Source: Hippasteria phrygiana
Taxonomy: Eukaryota; Echinodermata; Asteroidea; Valvatida; Goniasteridae
Assembly (NCBI GenBank): GCA_037893225.1
Contig: JAZGUH010000074.1
Span: forward strand, 558,001 to 622,000
Length of the DNA stretch: 64,000 nucleotides
Direction: 5' to 3'
The notes under the pieces: model-generated
The model's input: the letters and a program-made list of their open reading frames with translations, nothing else
Database searches by the model: none
Told to the model about the DNA's origin: nothing
Program-made: the position numbers and the translations under genes
Shown here: positions 60,201 to 64,000 of the stretch, in pieces
Layout: every line of letters starts with the position of its first letter
Numbering within the stretch: position 1 is the first letter of the stretch

Positions 60201-63200
60201 GCTAGAGCATGCTACCCGGGTTGGAACCGGGTTGAAATTTTAGAAGTGTGAAAAGGGTTGAACAAATCTCGGGGTTGGAACCGGTTTCAACCCCGAGATT
60301 ATGGACAGTGTGAAAAGGCCTTTACAGTATTTGCTGGCACGCTATAGAATACTAATCCCCAAATCCATTGCAAAAGCAAATGTTGTATACTACATTTAGG
60401 TGAATTTTGTGAGACACGGGTGTTGAAAAATGACTCTGGTCTAGCTAGTGGATTAGTTCTAGTAATAGCCTGATGGTCTAGTAGATATATTTAAGAAAAT
60501 CTACATTTGCTGATGCAGATTTAGAGGGAATGACTCTCTTATTATCATTACCCCAGTGTGTATTAACTGTGCTTGATTTTCCTTGCAGGGACATACGGAT
60601 GCTGTATTCTGTCTGATGTTTGACAAATACAGGATACTAACCGGATCCATGGATCGAACAATCCGTGTGTGGGATATCCGTAGTGGGCGGAGTATTCGCA
60701 AGATCTATGGTCATAAGGTAGCTCAAATTGAAGACAACATAATTGAAATCATACAGTTAGTATTTCTTTTCCTTGCATTTTTGGTGAAAGTGCAAATCTG
60801 AGTAGTGCCCTGTTTATTTTTTGAAATGTAAGGCGAAGTACAAAAATATATATGTTTGGCATCTACAGCAACTCCCTTTTAGAGGCCACTTTTTTTGTTT
60901 CTATTTCTTCCAAACATTTCCATTTAGAATGCTCCCAGTTGATCTGTTTTGTGTTTTAGATTAATTTGGTAGACTCCACTGTCGCTTACATGTGCTTCTG
61001 CAATAACAGATACGTCCGAGAAAGACTGTGATTGCAGGTAACACCATGTGAAATAAATATCTTCTAGGAAGATGTGTGGTTCTGAAAAGAACCGGGATGA
61101 GTGTGTAACTCATTACTTTAGGGACCGAAAGGAAATCATTGTGCGCCTATGAGTTACACACTCATCTTCCTAGAAGAGATTTATTTCACATGGTGTTACC
61201 CGCAATCTCAGTCTTTCTCAGACCTGTCTGTTATTGCTGCTAACAGACAGGTCCACATTACATGCTATTTTTCCCCCAGCATGTACATTTTAAAGTCATA
61301 CACAAAACCCTTTGAAAAGGCCAGCTTACTTTTCTGAAAAAGGCAATATTTTTGGACAAATGTGAACCACTCTGCAAAAAGGGCAATTATGTTGCAAAAT
61401 TTGATCAGAGTGATTTTATAAATATATATATGGAAAGGCCATTTTATAAGCTTTCATATGGTATATCTCTGAGCCTGTAGCATTTTGCATTTGCGAGATA
61501 TTTGGAAATTAGCATGTTTGTTTTCAGGAATTTCTTGAGGAGAAACAAGCCATTTAAAAAAACCAAAAAGCAAAGCAATAGATTGAAGCACTTGACACGA
61601 ACACATTCTTTTTCCAACTTTATTCACTGAAATTAAAGATTTTCGTTATGAACTAGGATAATATAGGTATGAAAGATGCCAAAAAAAACCTCCCTTAAAA
61701 ATCACTTGCTTGAAGAATTGTTCACCCTCTTTACATAAAACGGCCCATTACGTGTAAAAGCATACAGCGACTTATGTGCCCTTTTTGCAGAGCGGGTCAC
61801 AAATATTTCTTCACCTCCAAGGCAATGTGTTCCTTTAAGACTACAAGGAGAACTTTCTAAAATAAGATATCAGAGCAAGACCACTCCCCCCCCAAAAAAA
61901 AGAAAGAATTAATACCCTAAACCTGGATAAAGACATTGCACAGTCCCCCTCCCCCCCCCCCCCCCCTATCCATTACAACTTTCACAACCTTTAACTTGCC
62001 CCCATTGTTCCTGCAGGGAGGTATCCGATGCCTTCAATTTGATGATACACGCATTGTGACTGGCTCGTGGGACATGACCGTCATGGTGTGGGATATCGTC
62101 AAGTTTGACAGCCTAGCCACTCTGACAGGGCACGTTGACGTAGTATCATGCCTGCAGTTTGACAGGACACACTTGTAAGTTGAATTGACTCTGGATTCAG
62201 TGGTCTGTCTTTCCCCCCAGTGAGGGGAGCTCAGTACCAAAAATTAACCTCCAGGTGTTGTTGACAAACTCCCTTATGTGCAAGTTTGTGTAAGATCTGG
62301 AGTTTTTGCACAGTGGGATATTGGTATCGGATTGCTTTGCAAGCACCGTGTTAGGATATCTTTCACAAGTTATTATCTTGTATTCTCCGGATAAATCAAA
62401 ATGTTGAGGAGATATCTGTTCTGTTCAGAACTGTTGTGTCTCTTTGTTGATTTCCCACATGGTGTTATCGAGAATTGTAAGTTTTGTTTTGTTTTTGTTT
62501 ATGCCCCACTGACAAATTTGGCGTAGGTTCCATCCCTCCGGCTGTGAAAATGCAAACAAATTACTTTTCTGTGTGGGCCCTTCAATAACCGTTCGTACCT
62601 CTCACGTGACGTGAACACGGGTGGACGGTGCAATTTATCTATGCACATTGACACGGAAAGGGGTCCGACGCCCTGTGTCTTGACTTTGGTGCAGGGGAAA
62701 ATATATTTTTTAGGTACCCTTGAAGCCAAAAGGCTTCATTTATTTCATGTTCTTCTCACTTCATTACAAAACGGACAGATATTTACAAAAAACATTATTG
62801 CTAAATAAAGCAAAAGAAAAAGCAATTAAAAAGGTAACAGTAATTATGTTGTTATTATTATTATTATTATTATTATTTTTACAGCTTCTTTTATTTCACT
62901 TCTTCCTATCAGGATAACAAAATATTAAGCAGGAAAAATATATATACACTTATTTACACAACTAGCAAAAGTTTATACAAACATAAATTCAAAAGACATA
63001 AACAAAAAAAGATATTTTAATGTATTCAGGGAGAGACAATGAGAAAACTTCTCGCCATCTATTCTACAGAGCACAATATTTTGTCCATACATCGCAATGA
63101 TATCTGTATTACCCAACCTATTATTTTCCAAAGTCAGAGAAATTTGTTAACTCTTTCGATAATTGTTCAGGATCTATATATATATCCAGCCTTTTCATGA

Positions 63201-63675
63201 GAAATGCAACAATTATTGATGAAATGAGAATGCTTAGTATGAAGCCGTCATGCTGTACTTGTCTGGCCTGGCCCTATCACATTCTGTAAAGCAATGACTC
63301 ACTCAGGTGTGACAAGCTATGGGAGAACACTTCGGAATGTCACTCGCTCCCAATTAACACATTATGATATGGAGAAAATGTAACCGTACCTACATGTAAG
63401 GCCCTCGGGATCCAATCTCCTGCTTGCCTTGTCCTAAAATAAACATGTGTGTATCACCTGACGCTTTGATGTGGCCGGGCCAATTTCCATCGGAGACTCA
63501 CCCCCCACCTGTTTTCTGCCGTTCTCGTCGCTAGGGTGACCGGATCACATGACAACACAATACGGGTGTGGTCTATGGAAGATTACCAGTGTCTGAGGGT
63601 CTTGCGACACCATAGGGATAGTGTGACATGTCTCGTCTTTGATGGCAGGTTTGTGACCAGCGGATCCGCTGACAG
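27979..63675 (+). CDS. F-box and WD40-repeat protein, 5' part of gene
   Basis: Fourteen exons join in phase to about 968 residues; the gene runs past the window. In order: an FBXO16-like helical segment (residues 57-107, QILRKICQWFETWMPWQKRI ... CGTTDRCS); a Ser/Pro/Thr-rich linker (200-340); a basic region with WWERGPSGVQQL; a second, beta-TrCP-like helix (WMEDWQDFEKGDLFVELIKM); the F-box (NCLPDKLLLHIFFFLPPHD ... VCRRWR); acidic linkers; a poly-Lys tract; and WD40 repeats. F-box proteins bind Skp1 and use WD40 propellers to select substrates for SCF ubiquitin ligases, so that role is inferred. Introns are large and hold intact-looking transposons. It is closest in layout to FBXW-type proteins; the orthologue is not settled. 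Confidence 0.88.
29389..29949 (-). mobile_element. mariner relic with ~100-bp inverted ends
   Basis: Long inverted repeats: GAGGGTCAGCTGAAAA and TTGACTCTGAAGGAGTAATG on the left are mirrored at 29860-29949. The minus strand between them reads FLTQDECWVHHFEPETKRQS followed by MQWKHTSSHPPKKAK, the mariner region around the second catalytic Asp. It then decays. Located in intron 1 of the F-box gene. Confidence 0.75.
30141..30300. repeat. Near-perfect palindrome of about 160 bp
   Basis: Arms of about 55 bp with GGTAAGAATAATTTCATGAG and its complement around a GGAATGTTCCATTCC centre. A foldback MITE. Confidence 0.75.
30293..30852. mobile_element. MITE with TTATACAACGCCTGAATAAA ends
   Basis: The left end TTATACAACGCCTGAATAAA and right end TTTATTCAGGTGTTGTATAA are inverted repeats. 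The 79-bp hairpin at 30590-30668 is nested inside it. The right end lies only 33 bp before exon 2 of the F-box gene. Confidence 0.7.
30590..30668. mobile_element. 79-bp hairpin with 10-bp target duplication
   Basis: GACTGGTTCCCGGTCCC (30592-30608) is the reverse complement of 30651-30667. AATGACAGCC flanks it directly on both sides (30580-30589 and 30669-30678). Older relatives with GGTTCC..GACC arms are at 43336-43418 and 58886-58966. Confidence 0.75.
30885..31056 (+). CDS. F-box/WD40 gene, coding exon 2
   Basis: Acceptor CATTGCTGCAG ends at 30884; donor GTAATT starts at 31057. It encodes VSTLTWCMKHQRRDLTPASP and a His/Ser-rich stretch. It ends in phase 1 and completes a Gly codon with exon 3. 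Confidence 0.75.
31603..31727 (+). repeat. Dispersed repeat, inverted copy of 1-120
   Basis: It has the complement of the CCTCGGA-type repeat, including GAGGACAATGCTTTGTGTTT and CCCCATAGACTAAGCACGTA. It lies just outside the left end of the CACTA-type element. Confidence 0.7.
33878..34150. repeat. 21-bp minisatellite, 13 units
   Basis: Units of CAGCGCTGAGCGCTATATACA, less one varying last base: six end in TATATACA and seven in TATATACC, as two homogeneous blocks. AGCGCT is self-complementary, so each unit is partly palindromic. A period divisible by three keeps frames open on both strands; these are not genes. Confidence 0.92.
34187..34226. other. 14-bp stem hairpin next to the minisatellite
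   Basis: GGGTACCAGCGTGT (34187-34200) pairs exactly with ACACGCTGGTACCC (34213-34226) over a 12-nt loop. No function is apparent. Confidence 0.6.
34554..34591. other. 15-bp perfect hairpin GACCATGGAGGAAGG
   Basis: Arms 34554-34568 and 34577-34591 are exact complements over an 8-nt loop. It lies within the CACTA-type element centre. Confidence 0.55.
35778..35903. mobile_element. Short palindromic MITE (GGTTCATACTTCATGCGAA)
   Basis: CCCGGTTCATACTTCATGCG at the left is inverted at TTCGCATGAAGTATGAATCG. A longer relative is at 56533-56850. Confidence 0.75.
35945..36185. repeat. Dispersed repeat, second copy of 24970-25240
   Basis: Shares GCATGAAGGAAATTATTTTA and GAGAACAAAAATC ... TTATTGGACTTAG with the intergenic copy. 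It is nested in the CACTA-type element centre. Confidence 0.7.
36257..36288. repeat. C homopolymer of about 32 bases
   Basis: The longest single-base run in the window; it follows a G-run and ATATCCCCC. Probably unstable and prone to assembly error. Confidence 0.85.
36546..36735. mobile_element. ~190-bp MITE inside the right CACTA arm
   Basis: GGCGACCAAAATTGGAAGCA at the left pairs imperfectly with the inverse of AAAAATGGCTTCTCATTTTG at the right. A close copy is at 46786-46985. It is absent from the matching place in the left arm (near 32810). Confidence 0.72.
38252..38454 (+). CDS. F-box/WD40 gene, coding exon 3
   Basis: Acceptor AACTGTTGCAG ends at 38251; donor GTAGGC starts at 38455. 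It encodes KMYRALRTGQIRKPDKLKDV, WWERGPSGVQQLIPAHHKDL and KEHFKKQITQIWQ. It ends in phase 0. The intron before it (7.2 kb) is mostly a CACTA-type element. Confidence 0.85.
38560..40226. mobile_element. hAT-type element, 1,667 bp, with (GAGTAC)n subterminal arrays
   Basis: An 8-bp TSD AGTAACAC (38552-38559 and 40227-40234) abuts CAGTGTTGTAG at the left and CTACAACACTG at the right. This is the classical hAT signature. GAGTAC-type repeats occupy 38571-38765 and 39974-40218. No hAT transposase was recognised between them. It holds an exon-like segment at 39768-39944. In intron 3 of the F-box gene. Confidence 0.88.
39768..39944 (+). pseudogene. Exon-like segment carried inside the hAT element
   Basis: ATG at 39768 opens 59 codons, MPSVLPSQDSVKRHQPFPCP to NQPFESIDKIISEAK, ending at a strong donor GTAAGT (39945). 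CCAAT-like boxes (TTGGCCCAAT, CTCATTGGAC) and TGACGTAGC lie just upstream, as in a promoter. It may be a captured host first exon or the element's own exon. The F-box gene reads better without it. Confidence 0.45.
41314..41420 (+). CDS. F-box/WD40 gene, coding exon 4 (pre-F-box helix)
   Basis: Acceptor CCACCCACAG ends at 41313; donor GTACAT starts at 41421. It encodes WMEDWQDFEKGDLFVELIKM then CDQDLLKFVAQCLQQ. Joined directly to exon 3 it makes one continuous helix, like the segment before the F-box in beta-TrCP. It ends in phase 2. Confidence 0.88.
41690..41765 (+). mobile_element. tRNA-headed SINE
   Basis: GGGCATGATAGCTCAGTTGG then TAGAGCACCAGTACGGTAT, and a decayed B-box (CTCAAATCTCACTCCTGCCA). 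Same family as 7345. Other parts of the body lie on its left side (about 41590-41690). Confidence 0.65.
42107..42552. mobile_element. ~445-bp MITE with GTGACC.GCTCT ends
   Basis: GTGACCTGCTCTGGAAAAAGG at the left mirrors CCTTTTTCTTGAGCGGGTCAC at the right, less the outer bases. The cousin at 61361-61801 has sharper ends; a one-ended copy is near 46300. Confidence 0.75.
43336..43420. repeat. Small hairpin repeat AGTCTGGTTCCCTGACC
   Basis: AGTCTGGTTCCCT pairs with AGGGAACCAGACT about 80 bp away. Related to 30590-30668 and 58886-58966. It follows a GTATACAACATTTGC-type repeat (43060-43250) that recurs at 58717. Confidence 0.7.
43937..44175. mobile_element. TTAA-type MITE (family A)
   Basis: Follows TTAA 43933-43936 and contains CATCTTGAATACAGACGACG, the CATTCACATGAAAGG block and a G-run at 44086-44103. 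Its right end abuts the GGCC element at 44176. Confidence 0.65.
44176..44500. mobile_element. MITE with AAGGCCTTTTCACA end
   Basis: Left AAGGCCTTTTCACAG, right ATTAAGGCCTTATG. Internal GGTTGAA/TTCAACC words recur, as in the larger relative at 59423-60323. It ends 100 bp before the F-box exon. Confidence 0.6.
44600..44763 (+). CDS. F-box/WD40 gene, coding exon 5 (F-box)
   Basis: Acceptor GATGCTATAG ends at 44599; donor GTGAGC starts at 44764. It encodes the whole F-box: NCLPDKLLLHIFFFLPPHDI, then IMAERVCRRWRYIAAQDVLW and RIKCQEM. The LP, FF.LP, VCRRW and LW positions fit the Skp1-binding consensus. Confidence 0.95.
45049..45453. mobile_element. 405-bp MITE with perfect 32-bp inverted ends
   Basis: Arm 45049-45080 (starting CATTAAAGATGATGTTGATT) is the exact reverse complement of 45422-45453. 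Internal inverted blocks include GCAAACAATTCTGACGTCAT and its complement. The perfect ends suggest a recent insertion. Confidence 0.85.
45639..45779 (+). CDS. F-box/WD40 gene, coding exon 6
   Basis: Acceptor TTGAATGCAG ends at 45638; donor GTAGGA starts at 45780. It encodes YKEGLVDLPALIEEFNQGYS and VYWRSAYMELCQVALHAKAS. The W..AY segment is typical just after an F-box. Confidence 0.88.
45837..46032 (-). mobile_element. Foldback element with tRNA-like loop
   Basis: GTATGAAGCACTGTATACTC at the left is mirrored by GAGTATACAGTGCTTCATAC at the right. The loop reads, on the minus strand, GGTCGAAGGTTAGAGTCCCG, which resembles the T-arm of a tRNA. It starts 58 bp after an F-box gene exon. Confidence 0.72.
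46634..46723 (+). CDS. F-box/WD40 gene, coding exon 7
   Basis: Acceptor CATTGTCAG ends at 46633; donor GTAAGT starts at 46724. It encodes VHKTGTKKWLSFNFMERLKK and RTQIPESVKL. Phases match its neighbours. Confidence 0.85.
46786..46985. mobile_element. ~190-bp MITE, second copy
   Basis: Close match to 36546-36735, sharing GACTAATCCGGCGACCAAAA, CAGCTTCGACCAACAGGGTG and ACCGTAAAAATGGCTTCT. Confidence 0.78.
47725..47799 (+). CDS. F-box/WD40 gene, coding exon 8 (acidic linker)
   Basis: Acceptor GCTTGATAG ends at 47724; donor GTGAGT starts at 47800. It encodes PIESESLSSEDSSMEDFDRK and HSTV, a Ser/acidic linker resembling a casein-kinase-2-rich tract (inference). Confidence 0.82.
   Translation, partial: HRLRVRVCHLKIAQWKTLTGNTVQ
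47948..48030 (+). mobile_element. tRNA-headed SINE (second family)
   Basis: GGGTTGTCCTAGTGGTACTT (A-box side) and CGGGTTCGAATCTCACCAGG (B-box side). Matches the minus-strand copy at 16680-16770. Confidence 0.65.
48136..48335. mobile_element. TTAA-type MITE relative (family A/B), degenerate
   Basis: Shares TTTTCAATCCATTGTTGGGT, GCTTGGCTGCACAAGCC and GGCTATGGCCGC with the TTAA-type families, but its termini have decayed. Confidence 0.5.
49877..50110 (+). mobile_element. tRNA-headed SINE with AAGGGAAATAAAGTCCG tail
   Basis: GATGGTTCAGTGGATACGGT and TTGTGGGTTCGAGACCTCG resemble A and B boxes. The tail repeats AGGGAAATAAAGTCCGAAAT twice in diverged form. Same tail as 27108-27335. Confidence 0.65.
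50636..51796. mobile_element. 1,161-bp element with GGGTCATTCCACC ends and ACAT flanks
   Basis: GGGTCATTCCACCAGGTTGG is exactly mirrored at the right. ACAT lies directly outside at 50632-50635 and 51797-51800. Inverted similarity extends about 190 bp. The centre has repeated GGACACTGTGTCC and GTTACGTC blocks in alternating orientation. Class uncertain: a 4-bp TSD suggests a Sola-like or similar group. Confidence 0.75.
52200..52440. repeat. Inverted copy of 19085-19400
   Basis: Contains AACGATTTCCAG, GTCAAGGCGTGCGTGGCTAC and TTTTTCTCTCGTTTTTTTTTG, matching the complement of the TTAA-flanked element's interior. Confidence 0.65.
54301..54418 (+). CDS. F-box/WD40 gene, coding exon 9; donor bears a Tc1 insertion
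   Basis: Acceptor TTGCTTTTAG ends at 54300. It encodes VDVPIHCMQVAVETEESEED and ELTFSEFAFQGLAQDF. The donor is G-TA-CAG, in which TA is the target site of the mariner element at 54422 and CAG is the first three bases of that element. It ends in phase 2. Confidence 0.88.
54422..54830 (-). mobile_element. Tc1/mariner relic inserted at a splice donor
   Basis: 409 bp between TA at 54420-54421 and 54831-54832. CAGTGGTGTGCAAAATTATT is perfectly mirrored in outline by AATAATTTTGCACACCACTG. The minus strand keeps the Tc1 C-terminus ELQKTWNSISVETLRKYI and, after a one-base shift, MPERCAAVIAAKGGHTKY. Most of the transposase is deleted. Confidence 0.9.
54941..55390 (-). mobile_element. Foldback element with tRNA-like head
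   Basis: CCACAAGGGAAACTGTCTAG and TTTTCAAAGTGA at the left are mirrored by TTGAAAATTC and TTTCCCTTGTGG at the right. Inside, the minus strand carries the tRNA-like head (TAGCTCAGTTGGTAGAGCGC), enlarged by a 16-bp tandem array. An inverted second unit follows at 55391. Confidence 0.75.
55029..55188. repeat. Ten perfect 16-bp repeats ATACCGGCGCTCTACC
   Basis: 160 bp of exact tandem units. The unit is the A-box/D-arm segment of the tRNA-like head, normally present once in sister copies such as 7345-7625. Open reading frames across it are artefacts. Confidence 0.95.
55391..55620 (+). mobile_element. tRNA-headed repeat, inverted neighbour copy
   Basis: GTCGCATCCTCATTGAGTAA, TGGCATTATGGGTTTATGAC, a C-run (55499-55523) and AGGGCAAGATAGCTCAG then a decayed head. 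It is head-to-head with 54941-55390. Confidence 0.65.
55838..56126 (+). CDS. F-box/WD40 gene, coding exon 10 (poly-Lys tract)
   Basis: Acceptor TCTTGCCCAG ends at 55837; donor GTATGA starts at 56127. It encodes LFPELTTTAGLPTFVPLVKP, an Ala/Glu/Gly-rich stretch, and about 17 mostly Lys residues from an AAG/GAA microsatellite (56012-56060), then SRDDDIALDIRPELVQAKDI. The Lys run could serve as a nuclear localisation signal. Confidence 0.88.
56200..56467. mobile_element. TTAA-type MITE (family A), ends decayed
   Basis: Contains GGTATGCCAAGAACTGGCTG, TTTCGTGTGAATAAAAGCAT, a C-run and CAAGAACAATATAGCTGAAA. Termini are not clear. Confidence 0.6.
56533..56850. mobile_element. MITE with GGTTCATACT ends
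   Basis: GGCCGGTTCATACTTGATGC at the left and GCGAGTATGAACTGGCC at the right. Internal GTATGAAC and GCGTACACA words recur. A larger relative of 35778-35903. Confidence 0.68.
56875..56950 (-). mobile_element. tRNA-like SINE head (Leu/Ser-like)
   Basis: The minus strand reads CAGTGGTTGAGTGGTTAAGA, then GTGGGTTCAAGTCGTGCC. It has box A and box B spacing with a longer variable region. No processed-tRNA features could be confirmed. Confidence 0.55.
57060..57330 (+). mobile_element. tRNA-headed repeat, same family as 55391
   Basis: GTCGAGTAATCCCCAGACTA, ACATTATGGGTTTATGAATT, then GGCAAGGCAGTTCAATGGGA and GCAGGTTCAAATCCAACTCT. Confidence 0.65.
57653..57742 (+). CDS. F-box/WD40 gene, coding exon 11
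   Basis: Acceptor TTGTTTAAAG ends at 57652; donor GTCAGT starts at 57743. It encodes SELQGDVGPPMKSLKHPGWV and KPVKRVRRLQ, 30 codons in phase 0 at both ends. HPGW.KP.KRVRR leads into the WD40 domain. Confidence 0.82.
57891..58196. mobile_element. TTAA-type MITE (family A)
   Basis: Starts CCTCTTGAATACACACGATG after TTAA 57887-57890 and ends GGACGCATGGGGC beside CTAA, a mutated target site. It has the CTTTCCTTCACGCAGAAGGG block in place of the G-run. Confidence 0.7.
58475..58599. mobile_element. TTAA-type MITE fragment
   Basis: Right part only: CTCAATCCATTGTTTGCCTA, CTTGGCTGCACAAGCC and CAATAACAGCCAGACAGAAG, next to TTAA 58600-58603. Confidence 0.55.
58711..60402. mobile_element. ~1.7-kb element with TAAAGGTAGTATACAAC ends
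   Basis: CCTAAAGGTAGTATACAACA and the inverse TGTTGTATACTACATTTAGG bound it. Related to the TTAA-flanked element at 18998. The element at 59423-60323 is nested inside. Confidence 0.6.
59423..60323 (-). mobile_element. PIF/Harbinger-like element with Myb/SANT-like relic
   Basis: AAGGCCTTTTCACACT at the left mirrors AGTGTGAAAAGGCCTT at the right. The minus strand (about 59845-59700) reads RPTWRDEEVKALLAIWSDAE and IQSQLEGTTRNV, the start of a Myb/SANT-like DNA-binding domain as in Harbinger accessory proteins. It then breaks. GGTTGAA/TTCAACC words flank both ends. Confidence 0.65.
60589..60717 (+). CDS. F-box/WD40 gene, coding exon 12 (WD40 repeat)
   Basis: Acceptor TTCCTTGCAG ends at 60588; donor GTAGCT starts at 60718. 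It encodes a full WD40 blade: GHTDAVFCLMFDKYRILTGS, MDRTIRVWDIRSGRSIRKIY and GHK. 43 codons, phase 0. Confidence 0.95.
61001..61237. mobile_element. Foldback repeat GGTAACACCATGTGAAATAA
   Basis: CAATAACAGATACGTCCGAG to about 61125 is mirrored by 61150-61237. It includes GAGTGTGTAACTCA and TCTTCTAGGAAGATG. Half of it recurs at 3117-3220. Confidence 0.75.
61361..61801. mobile_element. ~440-bp MITE with GTGAACCACTCTGC ends
   Basis: GTGAACCACTCTGCAAAAAG and CTTTTTGCAGAGCGGGTCAC form terminal inverted repeats. Same family as 42107-42552. Confidence 0.78.
62017..62174 (+). CDS. F-box/WD40 gene, coding exon 13 (WD40 repeat)
   Basis: Acceptor GTTCCTGCAG ends at 62016; donor GTAAGT starts at 62175. 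It encodes GGIRCLQFDDTRIVTGSWDM, TVMVWDIVKFDSLATLTGHV and DVVSCLQFDRTH. It ends in phase 2. Confidence 0.95.
62845..62878. repeat. (TTA)n microsatellite
   Basis: About ten TTA/ATT units in an AT-rich intron of the F-box gene. 62480-63480 otherwise shows no feature. Confidence 0.85.
63535..63675 (+). CDS. F-box/WD40 gene, coding exon 14 (WD40 repeat, last in window)
   Basis: Acceptor CGTCGCTAG ends at 63534; donor GTAAGA starts at 63676. It encodes VTGSHDNTIRVWSMEDYQCL, RVLRHHRDSVTCLVFDGRFV and TSGSAD, ending in phase 2. More blades must lie beyond the window. Confidence 0.95.
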
Positions 63676-63897
63676 GTAAGAATAGCTTTAACATTGAGCA
63701 CCCCCCCTGCCCCGCCTTGCTCCGCCCCAAAGAAAGACACATTCCATAGAATTGAGTATCGCACAAGTTCTTGCAGATGTAGCTTGAGAATTACATTGGA
63801 TTCTGTAGGCAGGCCACATTTTTGAGCTGGTGAGGGCACTCTGAACAATCGTAATTTCAGATTTGTTGACAAATTTTCTTTAGTTACCGTCGGTTAA

Positions 63898-64000
63898 CCC
63901 CTTGAGTACGGTTTTTACGGGAGACGTCGGGGTGTCGCGGCAGGTCTGGCAGCCAGGCGAAATGGCCACAATGTGTTTGTGCAGTCAAGCGTATCATACA
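63898..64000. mobile_element. piggyBac-like MITE (family B), cut by the window end
   Basis: TTAA at 63894-63897 is followed by CCCCTTGAGTACGG, and then the complement of the element at 2570-2783 (GGGAGACGTCGGGGTG, TGTGCAGTCAAG). Confidence 0.78.

Overview
This is eukaryotic genomic DNA from an animal. Three spliced protein genes can be built with GT-AG introns and consistent codon phase. They sit in AT-leaning DNA crowded with short transposons, tRNA-headed and 5S-headed SINEs, foldback elements and G/C homopolymers. The gene content, the intron density and the very high load of MITEs suggest a marine invertebrate deuterostome, such as a cephalochordate or hemichordate. That is inference; the species cannot be fixed from the sequence alone.

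Layout. (1) 178-10998, plus strand: the last nine coding exons of BABAM2 (BRE/BRCC45), a scaffold of the BRCA1-A and BRISC deubiquitinase complexes. The 5' part lies left of the window. (2) 14054-18712, minus strand: a complete four-exon reading frame (310 aa) for a bZIP-like transcription factor. Its basic region looks like that of CREBRF, but it has no proper leucine zipper. It converges on BABAM2. (3) 27979 to beyond 63675, plus strand: a large F-box/WD40 gene with fourteen coding exons, running off the right edge. It has an N-terminal FBXO16-like helical segment, a second such helix, an F-box, acidic and poly-lysine linkers, and the first WD40 repeats. It is probably a substrate receptor of an SCF (Skp1-cullin-F-box) ubiquitin ligase. 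18.7-27.9 kb holds no recognised gene and is repeat-rich.

Mobile DNA is the most striking content, and many elements still show exact target-site duplications. Examples are a 409-bp Tc1/mariner relic inserted in the TA of a splice donor (54420), a 1,667-bp hAT element carrying an exon-like segment (38560-40226), two 5-6 kb CACTA-type elements with TSDs TAT and ATA (31854-37653 and 48760-53867), a pogo-like MITE (5570-5991), TTAA-type elements (2570, 14412, 18998 and others), two ACAT-flanked elements (13256 and 50636), and PIF/Harbinger and mariner relics that keep fragments of transposase-like protein. Several are nested, which gives relative ages.

The three host genes do not form an operon or an evident pathway. 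BABAM2 and the F-box gene both belong to ubiquitin biology, but nothing in the sequence links their regulation. Exon boundaries come from splice signals plus family similarity read by eye; no alignment or transcript data were available.
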